A stretch of 64,000 bases of DNA from Sarcomyxa edulis (taxonomy: Eukaryota; Basidiomycota; Agaricomycetes; Agaricales; Mycenaceae), in contig QUOL01000016.1 in NCBI GenBank assembly GCA_009761415.1, positions 310,001 through 374,000 of the forward strand, in the 5' to 3' direction. The first letter of the stretch is position 1. Each line of letters begins with the position of its first letter. This document shows, piece after piece, positions 23,821 to 34,643 of this stretch. Under the pieces are notes generated by a model. The model worked only from the letters and a program-made list of their open reading frames with translations, was not told where the DNA came from and made no database searches. The translations under genes were made by a program, and so were the position numbers.

Positions 23821-25261
23821 TCACTTACAAGCACCTTCCTGGTCAAGATAGCGGCGATTAAATTCCTCACGCGACTTGAGAAACCACTCATGGAGAGTCT
23901 CGACATGTTTCCGGACAGTTGCGATAGAAACAGCTACTCTCCAACGAAGACAGATGAACTTATGTTCGGTCGGGAACTTTGCCGTTAAAACGATCTGTGC
24001 CAGTGGTACCTGACAAAATCTCCAATAGCGTGTATTGTGTTTCGGATCATCCTGGAGCACAGGAATGTGGGCAAGAATATTGAAAGTTCCTGAATCGTAA
24101 TAAATGCCATAGAGGAAACAGTGTTTCGGAAGCTTGGGGATCTCGATGAATGTACCATTTTCGTATTTCCTGGTGGCAGCATCACATGGCAAGTGTGACT
24201 GAATTAGATGATGGATGATTATGAGTACCATCGTCCCATGTGCGGCCGCCGCCAGTCGAGCACGATAGTCCGGTAAGGCTTCTGGTCTATCGTTTGCGTT
24301 TGTCTGACCAGCGGGGAGTCTCTTGTTTTGCCCGATTACAAGAAGTGGCTGAATGACGCTCGGGCTTCCATCCAGACGGATGAAGAAGTCAGCCGACGGG
24401 TTGTTATCGTTGCAATTGAGGGTAGAGGGAAACTCAATTTCACCGCTGCACAAGTCGACGTCAGAAAGCACGCGCGAATCCAAAATATTAGCATTACTCA
24501 CAACTGAAGTGAAATCTCTTCTGCATCAAAGGTCAGTGAATTTAAGATTGCGGAGCGTATGGCACGCTCCATCCCCACATCAGATTTTGTTGTGGTCGCT
24601 GACAAGGACACCAAACTGACGATCGCAGCTTGCCTCTTATGTAGGTTTTCCCTGGCATCTTCGTCTACAAATGTACGAGGGAAAACGAAGTGCGGTTCTG
24701 GGTAGGGAGTGGAGAAATCAGGTGAGGCATTTTCCACCCAATGGATGGGGGTAGTATTCTCGTAGCGACGATCCCTTGTAAGGGACCAGGCCTTTGCAAC
24801 ATAGGCGAGAGCTATCTTGAAAGATGTGTTGACTAGGTCTGTGCCAACTTGATGTTGTATGGTTATATCGACTCCGTGGGCCTGACATAGATACGTTGGC
24901 ACTGACATAAGTCATGACAGAGTACGCACCAATTTAGCCGCAGCAGCAACTTTGATAGGTGCGCCCGGGACATCGAGCCATTTTTCGTAAAGTTCTCTGA
25001 AATGAGGGTAATAAGGTGTCTTAAACAATACCCATTGTATCGCCGAAGGCAGTCCCTGGAATACATCATAAGGAGTGTTGATGCCTTGCATCCAACCTGC
25101 GGCGCGCATATCATCTATACTTAGTTCACTGGATGCCATTGTATCAACTTGCATCAAAGAGCATAGTACAGAACGACTCACTTCGCCGGCTTGGAGTTAG
25201 CGACGTTCTTGGTGAGCAAATTGAGAGCGTGAACATCGTGCTCAAGTAGAGACTTGAACAT
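23821..25261 (-). CDS. family protein A (unrecognised; paralogue of the gene at 27907-29407)
   Basis: I recognise no domain. The start MFKSLLEHDVHALNLLTKNV is set by similarity to the paralogue, which has MYLLEQDVSALNLHNLV at the same place. After an intron near 25140-25186 comes MRAAGWMQGINTPYDVF and VPGAPIKVAAAAKLV, then VGTDLVNTSFKIALAYVAKA, a variable region and ERAIRSAILNSL. The last exon holds EFPSTLNCND, RARLAAAAHGTMVLIIIHHL, FLYGIYYDSGTFNILAHIPV and RWRVAVSIATVRKHVETLHE, ending at the TGA at 23821-23823. The alternating hydrophobic strands and long amphipathic helices suggest a soluble alpha/beta protein. It has no signal peptide. The same strand order is visible at low similarity in genes B and D, so all four seem to be one superfamily. 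Function is unknown. Confidence 0.72.
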
Positions 25262-25665
25262 GTTGTGCAGAGAAGACTTGGAGAAGACACGAGATTGCAC
25301 GAGTCTGGAATATGCTCGGAGTGCTCTGGCAGCGAAGAGAAGAAGTGATCCAACTCGAAGTTTATAGTGTTTGACTCTTGAGAGTCTTGACGGATGTTTA
25401 CACTTTGGGAGGACACCGTGATTCAGGACAGCGCAATAGCGGCAATCGGGGCTTCCGATGCACCGCCACTGTGAAACTTGCTCGACGCGTGGCTGAATTA
25501 GGACATGCCGCCGATACAAAATCGAGTCGGATGTCTGCTATAGAGGTCCAACACCCAAGTTTGGTCATCGAAGTGCCTTCTTTCTTTTGTTCAGACCACT
25601 TTCTTATTCGTCGAAACAGATAGACACAATACACCTTTCTCTAAAATTGTATCGCAATGTTAACA
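25262..25665. other. intergenic region between family genes A and B
   Basis: This holds the probable promoter of gene A and the 3' flank of gene B. Overlapping short frames extend upstream of the gene A start, but they show no conservation with the paralogue beyond the first few codons. Confidence 0.4.
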
Positions 25666-27186
25666 CTAGTTATCTATCGGTGGAGGATTATCCTGTTCGT
25701 CTTCCAGTCGATTCCACCATTCAGCAATTCTAGTTGTTGACTTCCTAATGGTTTGCCCCATGTCGTCGCTCAATTCTGACCCGGGACCACTTCCATAGAT
25801 AGAAGTCGGTTTCCCCAAAATCAACAAATCCTCAAAGAAATCGTTCGGGATAGACATCTCGGAAGGATGGGGGGAAAGGATACTTACACAGTCGTCTGCC
25901 AAGTCTTGGTCGTAGTCTATGATATCCGCAGGCCAGATGACAGTGCTGTAAATCTCAGCCAAGCGCGAAACATGTCGCTGAAGGGTCAGGATTGCGATTG
26001 AGAGACGCATACGATCTATCAAGAAGTCGGTGGAACTGCTTGTTCTGGGGTCAGGTGAGAACGGAATGCTGTCAAGAACGATGGAATGGTATTGATACTG
26101 GTAGGTCCCACTGGCAGCGATTCTTGCGTTGGTGTTGGGACATGGGACATGTGCAATGACGTGAATTGCAGGACCTTGTTGTAGTACGGCGAAGATGACG
26201 TTCTGGCCTGGAGGGACAGCTGAGGACGATAATCCTTGTTTATGTCCTAGGTCAGATGCTATGAGAAGAGATTCCAGATGCGGCTGAACTGCAGCAGCGA
26301 GTTCTTGGAGATTCTTCCCATCTGGTACTTGATCCTTATTGGAAAGGTCATAACGACCAACTAGCAACGCTGGCCTGGATAAGGTCAGCGGGAGAAACCG
26401 TTCCCTCAACTTTGACACTCGACGTGTAGCTGGGATGGGACACGCCGCTATAACAAAGTCGAGCTTTACTTCAGCAGCATTGTGTCGGAAGGAGGAGGGA
26501 TAGCAGACACTTGGATCACTTTTGAGATAGCCTGGTGAGATTTTATACAGGTAACAAAGAGAATTGGCTTACATCCGCAGTCTGCATCCAGGCAGTCCAT
26601 CCAGCGCACCCTCGATGCAGTCGGCAGTATCGCCCACGTGTCTCAAGATATCAGTCACCATATTAAATGATCCTCGGCATTCTTCTGGGTCTTCTAGTAT
26701 GACAGGTCGATGACCTTTGTGGTCCTCTTCGTGATGAATCTGGGGACTTCGAGTCAACCAGAAATCGGGACCAATTTGACCTGACGAGTGGTGCAAGCTA
26801 TTAAGCTCGTCTAGGTTCAAAGGTGTTAGATGCTCTCTGATAGATTTCAGATAGAGAGCACCGATTGAGTGTTGCAATTTGACAGCGATATTGTGGTCGT
26901 TACAGGGTTCGGACTTGTTCTTGATGCCATCATCCTCGAACTAATGAATATGAGACTAGTTAAGACCGGGAGTGATGTCAACGATACTAACTATCCACTT
27001 TCCAGGTACTCGAAACTTTCCATCCTGCGGTCGCCAGAAGGATTTCATCGATTCCAAATATTGTCGAGTCTGAGTGGAGATAGACGCTGGCACTAGGTCA
27101 ATGTGCCACATATCGTGCGTATAAGTGATACCGGCGCGAGCTTGGAGAGCTGGAATGCTTTCAGGTCCGAGATTACGAGTCGCCAT
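25666..27186 (-). CDS. family protein B (unrecognised; paralogue of the gene at 29836-31457)
   Basis: The protein starts MATRNLGPESIPALQ and soon reaches THDMWHID and QYLESMKSFWRPQDGKFRVP, shared almost unchanged with gene D. An intron removes gttagt...cattag near 26940-26998, joining W-I to FEDDGIKN. The second exon has HNIAVKLQHSIGALYLKSIR, GPDFWLTRSP and ECRGSFNMVTDILRHVGDTA. The third starts near the Asp/Pro-Ser codons by 26520 and has PATRRVSKLRERFLPLTLSR, AVQPHLESLLIAS, IFAVLQQGPAIHVIAHVPC, YQYHSIVLDSIPF and SIAILTLQRHVSRLAEIY. It ends PPPIDN. Conserved Trp, His and Asp residues (HDMWHID, FWRPQDGK) look like a structural or active core, but no known enzyme signature fits. It sits in tandem with A and upstream of the broken E3-ligase fragment. 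Confidence 0.72.
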
Positions 27187-27385
27187 GTCGTTGAGTTAAG
27201 CTGGCAGGGGGTGAAGATGAGCGAGCAAATCTAGGGACGGTCGAATGAGCTTAAGAGGGAGAATCTGGGAGATGTTTGGGACTCGATGTGGGATTCACGG
27301 CCGTGAGTCCCGTGACCGCCGTGAAAGCTCAAAAGTCACTGTTGTGACTGTGTGTAGTGTTTTCGAAGTTCAATGTACAGTGAAC
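27187..27385. other. region upstream of gene B
   Basis: This short stretch lies between the gene B start and the left edge of the E3-ligase fragment and presumably holds the gene B promoter. It contains a small palindrome-like run around 27297-27312 (cacggccgtgagtccc). Confidence 0.35.
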
Positions 27386-27601
27386 ACGAGTTTCGATACT
27401 GTCCAACCACAGACTGCCAAGTCATCTACCGTCCAGAAAGAGGGGAACTATCCTACAGTGCCCCTCGTGCCTTTCCCGGATTTGCGCTGCATGTCATGTA
27501 GAATTCCACGAAGGTCTTACATGCGAAGAGCATCACGAGAACCTTTCGGAGTGTATCAGTATATGAGAAAAGCTCACGGGGGGATTTATTCTCATCAGTG
27601 A
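27386..27601 (+). pseudogene. broken partial copy of the RBR E3-ligase 3' end
   Basis: The 216 bp match the E3-ligase gene closely: the first part corresponds to 23012-23171 and the last part to about 23348-23397. About ten differences are seen in the first 160 aligned bases, including a one-base loss in the segment after ccgtccag that shifts the frame. Roughly 175 bp are missing between the two parts; these encode nearly all of RING2 with its catalytic cysteine. No start, promoter or upstream domains are present, so it cannot make a ligase. It lies downstream of the 3' end of gene C, matching the position of the intact E3 tail relative to gene A. Confidence 0.9.
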
Positions 27602-27906
27602 CCATTCCCTTCAGGAGGTTCAGACTCGAACGTTGGAAGGGGCACGGGTTATGTTGACGGTCATACGGTGGAGTATCTTGCAACCGTTGGATATCTATAT
27701 TAATACCCACAATTTGGAACATTGTCTTCAAATTGTGTAAGAGATTGCTACCAACATCTCGATGCAATCAATATCTAGAGAAATAGAAATGTGATATCAA
27801 TGTGTATAACAATGTGCGCCTACATCTGTTACGTCGTTGTACTCGCGAGTTTGTGAGACTTGTCTAACTGCGATTCAAACAATGAGCGCGATGTTCAGAG
27901 CAAATG
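27602..27906. other. intergenic region between E3 fragment and gene C
   Basis: This 305-bp stretch has no supported reading frame. Its position mirrors 23398-23820, but I see no strong base-level match between the two. Confidence 0.4.
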
Positions 27907-29407
27907 TCAAAACTCATACTCACAAGCCCCGTTGCGGTCATAGTAGCGGCGAACTAGACCGTCGTGCGCCTCCATAAACCATTTATGTAAGGTTTCAACT
28001 TGTTTTTGGATAGTCTCAGTGGCAACAGCTACCCTCCATCGAACGAACATCGGCCTGCTCTCGGTAGGATGCTTGCGCAATAGATTAATATGTGCCAGTG
28101 GTACTTGACAGAATCTCTAATAGCGTGTGCCATGTTTCGAGTCATCTTGAAGTACAGGAAAATGGGCCAAGACATCGAAAGTCTGATGGTCATAATAGAC
28201 GCCATACAGAAGACAGTGATGAGGAAGGTCAGGAATTTCAACGAAATCGCCGTTCTCGTCTTTCCTGGTTGCGGCGTCGTGTGGCAAGCGATATTGTGAT
28301 AAATGGTGTAAGATCAAAAGTATCATCGTTCCGTGGGCGGCCGCAGCCATTCGGGCACGATAGTCGAGTGTATTTGCCATTGGGTCACCATTGGCCGTCG
28401 GGTCTCTAGAGTTGTATGAACGTTTAGCACCACGAAGGTGTGTTTGGCTTTCTCCTAGTACAAGAACCGGCTGTACGCCGCCGAGGCCTCCAACCATGCG
28501 GATGAAGAAGTCAGCGGACGGAGTGCTATCAGTGAAATTGAGAGCGGAAGGGAACTCAATGTCACCACTGCATGAGGAGAAGATATCAGAAAGCAGAAAT
28601 CAGAAAATCGAAAAGATCGACGACACTAACGATTGGAGTGAGATTGACTCCGTATCAGAGGTAAGTATATTCAGAATCGCTGAGCGTATAGCGCGTTCTA
28701 TTCCCGCGTCCGACTTTATTTTCTCCGGTGACAAGGCGACCAGACTAGCGATTGCGGCTTGTTTCCTATACTGTCTTTCTCCGACAGGTCCAGCCGCGAC
28801 GTCGGGAGAGAAGACAAAATTCGGTTCTGGATAGGGAGTTGAGAAGTCGAAGGGAACATTTTCAACCCAATCAATGGGAGTTGTTTTCTCGAAGTGGTGG
28901 TCCTTTGTCAGTGACCAAGCCTTGACGACGTGAGCGAGAGCTATCTTGAATATTTTGTTGCTTAAGTCTGTGCCACCTTGGTTTATGACTGGGACACTAA
29001 TGTTGGTCTTACAGGAAGACGTCAGTCGTGCGGGTATATGATCTGTTACTAGCAATACGCACTGATCGTGTCGCAGCCGACACTTTGATTGGTAAACCCG
29101 GGATATCGAACCAATCACGCAAGTCTGCAAGATGGGTGTAATAATTTCTGCCCATTGATGTACCACGCAACAATTTATTGAGCTCTGAAGACGACACACC
29201 AAACTCGTCATCTGGTGTCCTGGTACTCAGGACCCATCCTGCAGCACGCATATTGTTTGAGCATAGCTGACTGGAGAGCACTACGCGTTCAGTCAAGCTA
29301 GGGAGCTACGATGGGTATTGTACCACTAACCTTGTTGTTATCTGGACCTTATTGTCGACCAAATTGTGCAGATTCAGAGCGCTGACATCTTGCTCAAGTA
29401 GATACAT
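27907..29407 (-). pseudogene. family gene C, paralogue of gene A with an in-frame stop
   Basis: Gene C follows gene A exon by exon: MYLLEQDVSALNLHNLV, then MRAAGWVLSTRTPDDEFG and IPGLPIKVSAATRSV, then GGTDLSNKIFKIALAHVVKA, ERAIRSAILNIL, and RARMAAAAHGTMILLILHHL with LLYGVYYDHQTFDVLAHFPV. At 28117-28119 the codon is TAG where gene A has TGG (A: NTRYWRFCQVP; C: GTRY-stop-RFCQVP). Past the stop the frame is intact for about 70 codons to YYDRNGACEYEF and a TGA at 27907-27909, so the break looks recent. It could be a null allele, a truncated functional protein or a sequencing error. An alternative in-frame ATG lies upstream at 29542. Gene C is head-to-head with gene D. Confidence 0.78.
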
Positions 29408-29835
29408 GAGAACTTGAAATAGCAACAGAGGGGTTCCAAAGGAGTTCACTGGCACTAGAGTGTGAGTTGTGGTATAGTCCACTTCGAGCCCAGCTGTCTT
29501 TATACTCTCACAGTAGCGGCTAGACGCCACAGATTGGCTCATGGCCAACTCATGGCCTGGGGTTTACGATCCCGTACTAGTCAGTTGTCTTGTTCGAGCA
29601 CGAGAAAAACTGGAAGATCGACGTGCCCTAACCATATCGGCCCATATGATATGCAGCCTGCGTGCAAGGGAAGAAGGTGGCCACTGTTAAATAATAGCAT
29701 GTCCGTTGATTTGCGGCGCCCCCGAAGTCAAGCCGCCTTTACCCGCGGGCCATATGCGTCCGAGTCGCGTTGACTGAAGACAACGAAATCTGCCCCCTGA
29801 CCTACGCATACCCTTCCGCATACTTCTCGTTGGAC
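29408..29835. other. divergent promoter between family genes C and D
   Basis: About 430 bp separate the two start codons. In-frame codons upstream of either start show no conservation with the paralogues. Contrast this with the tandem A/B arrangement. Confidence 0.4.
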
Positions 29836-31457
29836 ATGGACACCGAGCCAGAAGACTCTGATTATTGCTCCCTCTGTTTGGAGAATCTTCGCCAAAAGGT
29901 ATCGACTCTCCGGTTTCGGACTGGTATTGACCATACGCATGATTTGTGGCATATCGATTCGACGCCAGAGTATGTTGACAGTCAAACTCGAGAATATTTA
30001 GAGTCCATGAAGTCCTTCTGGCGTCCCCAAGATGGAAAACTTCGAGTACCTGAAGGATGGATTGTGAGTCCTTAGTACTCTTGCACCTGCTTTTGTTCAA
30101 TTTTGTTACTCTGTCCTCTTAGTCCGAAGATGGCATCAGTGACGCTCGAGCATGCAATAAGTTCAATATTGCTGTTCATTTCCAGCACTCGATCGGTGCT
30201 CTCTACTTTGATTCTATCCGAGAGTATCTGGCGCCCGTGAGCTTGGAAGAGCTCAGTCGCTTCCACTTTTCATCAGAACAAAACGGTCCAGATTTTTGGT
30301 TGACTCGTCGGCCCCGGATAGATCATGATGAGTGTCATCAAGACCACGATCCTCGCACCACAGAAGACCCAACAGAATGTCGAGGAGCTCTCCGCGTAGT
30401 GATCGATGTTATGGGACACGTCGGTCATACGGCTTCCTGCGTCGAGAGCGCTTTTGATGGCCTCCCTGGATCCTGCTTACAATTGTAAGTCCATATATCC
30501 CAATAGCTAATCAATTCTTGTCATGGTCACACCTTTCCAAAAAGTAATCCAAGCATTTATGACCCTTCTTTTCGTCTTGACGTTGATCCCGTGGACTTCG
30601 ATTTTGTCTCTGCGGCATGTCCAATTCCAGCTATGCGTCGAGCATCGAAGCTCAGAGAAAGATTTTCCCCGTTGACCTTGTCAAAACCAGCATTACTAGC
30701 TGGCCGATATGATCCTACAAGCATGGCTCAGCGCCCAACCGCGAAGGATCTCCGCGAACTTTCTGTAGCAGTCCAGCCTCATCTGGAGTCTCTTCTTATG
30801 GCGTCTACTCTTCAGAAAGACAAAAACTGTGAGTCGTCCCGATCAGTAGTCCCCCCGTGGGTTGTGTTCTTCGCTGTTGTTCAACAAGGCCCCTTGATTC
30901 ACATCGTCGCGCATGTTCCATCTTTCTCGACTGTCGTGGGGTTGCCTGGGCGCCATGAATATCATTCCATCGTCCTTGATAGCCTCCCGTTTCCACCCCA
31001 CTCTCGAGGCATAACGCACGTGGATTTTATACTGCATCGCATGCGTCTTTCGATCGCCCTCTTGACGCTTCAGCGACACGTTGCACGCTTAGCTGAGGTT
31101 TACTGCACAGACGTTTGGCCCGACGTCATTGTGGACTACGACGAATGCTTGACGGATGAAAGCACTGGCATCCTCTTCCCTCATCCGGCTGAGTTGTCTG
31201 ACCCCGAAGATATATTCCAGGATAGATTGCTGATCATGGGAGAGCAGCCTTCCTATCAGGAGAATGATTTAGATTCCCAATCGGGCGACGACATGGGGAT
31301 ATTCAATACGAAGGCAACAGCCAGGGTAGACGAATGGATAAGCCGACTCGTAGGCGTGCAGGATGCCCCTTTACCGACAGTCATTGTTGACCGACATGCT
31401 GACTCGGAAACAGTACCACAGGTAGACGTGAACGGTATCGTAGTCACCTTGATTTAA
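29836..31457 (+). CDS. family protein D (unrecognised; paralogue of gene B, inverted)
   Basis: The ATG at 29836 gives MDTEPEDSDYCSLCLENLRQ, a leader with a CxxC that gene B lacks, followed by THDLWHID and REYLESMKSFWRPQDGKLRV. The intron at about 30064-30121 joins GWI to SEDGISDARACN. Exon 2 has FNIAVHFQHSIGALYFDSIR, GPDFWLTRRP and ECRGALRVVIDVMGHVGHTA. After a second intron at about 30486-30543, exon 3 has PAMRRASKLRERFSPLTLSK, AVQPHLESLLMAS, FFAVVQQGPLIHIVAHVPSF, HEYHSIVLDSLPF and SIALLTLQRHVARLAEVY. The C-terminus is about 25 residues longer than in B. The open frame is intact, unlike gene C. Strong conservation between B and D of the WHID and FWRPQDGK blocks suggests selection. No function can be assigned. 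Confidence 0.74.
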
Positions 31458-31918
31458 TGCCTAAACTACTACTAGGTACTAGTAGCCATTTTGAACGATA
31501 GCGTTGATCCAATAAATCTCATTTCTCTTCTTCCCTCCCAAATGGCATTTGTCACGCCGGCGAATATATGCCCAAAGCTGGGAGGTCCTGAGGTCAGACC
31601 TACGGCGCTTGTGCAGCGAACGATGAGAACACGATATCGGACCCTAAGGTCAACTTCAAGAAAACGACTCGCGTCGGCATAACGGCCCCTGCGATCAGTC
31701 ATAGGAAGCAAGATTGAGGAGTACGAACAATTGTTCTCGCAACGATGAGGCGTGAAGATGTGAGCATCGATTTGGTCAACGTACTCCTGCAAAGTAGAAC
31801 TTTCTCTTGTTCAGCTTAGATCTGAGTTTGTTCGCACGATATCATGATACATAACAATGGATACACCAGACAAGCTGTACCGGCCGCGCATCTTCAGGTA
31901 TTTCGCCCCGAACGTAGG
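31458..31918. other. convergent intergenic region
   Basis: The region lies between the 3' ends of gene D and the CDK7 gene. Short frames exist on both strands without features. Nothing else is seen. Confidence 0.4.
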
Positions 31919-33476
31919 TCATGATCCAGGAGTTTGCTTCGTGAAATCCAACCGCCTAGCTATAGACCTCCCCTTCACATTCGGGTCATCGGTAGGCGAA
32001 GCCAGTTTGCGCTTCAGTCTATTCGCAGCAGCTTTACCTGCCGATTCCAAATCCAAGTCAACATTTCCGTCGACTTCTTCTAGAGGTTTAGACGATGGAT
32101 GGGGAGCGCATTTGGGAAGTTTAGAAGGGTGAGAAGGGTACGGTAGTGCGGTGAAATATGGGTGGAAAAGTGCCTGAAGATACAAACGAACAGAGTGTGC
32201 ACATGAGTGGGGTGGCTACGTGAGCATATACGGATACGGAGATGCCGACGTACCTCTTTCGCGGATATCCGTTTTCGAGGTTCATAGATGAGACATTTAC
32301 TTAGGAGGTTTAGGGTATCGCCACTAGCTGCTGTGAACAGATCTCGTAATGGAGTTTTTGGGAATTGACCCACAGGGACATAGTCCGGAAGTTTTGTATG
32401 TCCCTGCGTGACGGTCAGAATCATTAGTGAACATACGGATATCCGAAGCAAGGACGTACCGGCCATTCGTCTTCTGTAGGTGTTCCCAAAGCGCGGAAGG
32501 TGGTTTTCAGTTGGTCCATGTCGCTCTCCCCTGGTAGATACGGTGTGCGCAGCATGAGTTCGGCAAAGATACATCCTACAGACCAAATATCGACCGCAGT
32601 GCTGTAGTAACGGCTACCAAAAAGAAGTTCTGGCGGCCGATACCATCTGGAAGGATACAGATTACTCGAGCGACAACAGGGAGTCGCATAAGCTAGAACG
32701 TACCTAGTGATAACTTGACATGTCATTTTATATCCGGGATCAGCAAAGTCTCTCGCCAGACCAAAATCAGCGATTTTGAGTTGGCCGTCCGAAGCAATAA
32801 GCAAATTGTTGGGTTTCAGATCCTATACGTCCAACCGTGTCGTTAGAAGTAGTTGATTTGTAGAATGGGTGTGGGCATACACGGTGCAATATCCAGTTTC
32901 GATGGCAGAACTCAAGACCTCGGAAGGTCATTGCGATCCAACTCTTGATGTCTGCCGGGAGGAACACGAGGGATCGGTCTTTGATGATCATCTCTAAGTC
33001 AGAGTCGAGAAATTCGAGGACAAGGTTCAGGTTGGTTTTCGACGAGAACACGTCGAGGAGCTAAGCAGCGTTCAATCAAAGACAAATAACAAAGAAAGAC
33101 AGAGGGTGCTCACTTCGATGACATTCTGATGGCGTAGTTCGCGAAGATATTTGACCTCCCGAATGGCAGACATGTCCAAACCATCCTTGAATTGCCCCAC
33201 TTTGATCTTCTTTATGGCGACTTTCCGACCTGTTGCAACCTCTCGTCCTGTATACAGATATGAGAAACGAAGACGCAATGCACACGGAGGGCTGGATCTG
33301 GCGAATAGGACCCATGGGGGTGCTGCACGAACGTACCTCGATAGACAACGGCGTAGGTACCTTCACCAACTTTCTGGTCTTTTGCCCTGGGAACGAGTCA
33401 GCCAGCAGTTATGTACTCGGTTTTGATCTTACCATCGTTTCTGTCTATCTGTGTTGGCTTTCTCGACAGCGTCCAT
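31919..33476 (-). CDS. KIN28: cyclin-dependent kinase 7 / Kin28 (TFIIH-associated CDK)
   Basis: CDK7 with its cyclin phosphorylates the RNA polymerase II C-terminal repeats in TFIIH and can activate other CDKs. The first exon encodes [15 protein letters not shown], spliced to [17 protein letters not shown]. Conserved parts follow in order: [16 protein letters not shown], the helix [20 protein letters not shown], the CDK7-typical [45 protein letters not shown] and [16 protein letters not shown]. The C-terminal tail has KLKRK-type basic residues and ends DFTKQTPGS at the TGA at 31919-31921. At least seven short introns interrupt the gene. The activation loop retains the TRWYRPPE segment. The start codon faces the J-protein gene only 157 bp away. 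Confidence 0.93.
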
Positions 33477-33633
33477 GATGGTGAAAGGATGTCAGTGATC
33501 GAGGGCCCGGGACTGAATTTGAAAAAGTCGGTGAGCGAACTTGGATGCCGCCGGCTTGGACGCGCTGCTCTTCGAACTTCAACCAACATAGTACTGTCGG
33601 TCTTGGGCACCTGCATAGGCTGGCAAGACCAAG

Positions 33634-34485
33634 ATGGCCTCTGACTCGAACTCCGTTCAAACCGAGGGTACGGACTTGACTCTATACGAGGTTTTGGGTA
33701 TAGACAGCTCTGCCTCTCGAGACGAAAGTAATTAATTATCTATTCTTGGAACACAACCCCACACTCAAGAATATCTACACAGTTCGACGAGCATATAGAC
33801 AAAAGGCATTAGAAACGCATCCAGACAAACTCAAGCTTGATCATGCAACAGATGAAGAATACAAACAGGCTGCAGAGGCTCGGTTCCATCAGGTGAGAAC
33901 TTGGACGTACATAAATCCTGGGCTCTGTATTGCTGAATAGCGTCGCTTCTTCTTTTCTTTTCTTTTCTTTGTATTAGGTCCACGATGCGTTCTCTGTCCT
34001 CAGCGATCCGCAGAAACGAAGGGTGCGTGTCATGCATTCATGTTTCACCTAACGTAAAAATTGACCCATATGCTAGGTGTATGATGTACGTATGAGCATC
34101 AAGGCAGACTATGATAGAAAATGGACCACGTTCACAGAAGAGCAAGCCAAAAGGATGAGAGATCGCGAAGAATGGGCTCGGAAAGCTGAGGACGAGTATC
34201 AGGCCCGAATGAAGGTGCTGAGGCAGCAGAAAGAGGCAGTCAAAGAGGAAGTTAGAAAGAGGGAACGGGATGCTTTGGAACATGCTACTATGGTCAACAA
34301 GATGCTACAAGAGTTGTATGAGCAGAATCCAGAATGGGAAGCGAGGAAGAGGGAGGTGCGGCGCGTAAGTATTTGTCTGTATATCCCCCTCTCTCGCAGC
34401 TGATGCTTACATTTCCGATTATCAGCGACAAGCCGAGCGAACAGGTGGTACATCACAACGTCTTCGCAAGCCCGTGTCGCCTTGA
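33634..34485 (+). CDS. J-domain (DnaJ-like) co-chaperone with C-terminal coiled coil
   Basis: After MASDSNSVQTEGTDLTLYEV comes LGIDSSASRDEIRRAYRQKA, with the HPD tripeptide in LETHPDKL, then FHQVHDAFSVLSDPQKRRVY. This is a complete J domain that would stimulate the ATPase of an Hsp70. A highly charged coiled coil follows (EEQAKRMRDREEWARKAEDE onward), ending RLRKPVSP. Introns are confirmed by frame: one after SRDE (gtaatt...cacag), one after RFHQ, one after KRR and one after EVRR. The third-exon region is preceded by a ttctt/tttct-rich intron tract at 33950-33972. It has no signal peptide, Cys-rich zinc domain or membrane segment, so it is a type III J-protein of cytosol or nucleus. It resembles the nuclear DNAJC8/DNAJC17-like layout, but I cannot name an orthologue. 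Confidence 0.88.
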
Positions 34486-34643
34486 CCGCGAAACAACAGT
34501 TGAACGCTATCTAAACGCTATCTATCGCTATCTTCTTGTTTTGTTATCTAGGGTTTGTTATTTGTTGTAATTCTCGTCCGTAACGACCTGTATACCAGAC
34601 CATCCATATCTGAATTCTCAGGTTGAGTAAATCACAGATATCG

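Noticed and set aside
33950..33972. ttctt/tttct-type microsatellite
   Set aside because: It sits in an intron of the J-protein gene as a polypyrimidine tract; of no wider interest.
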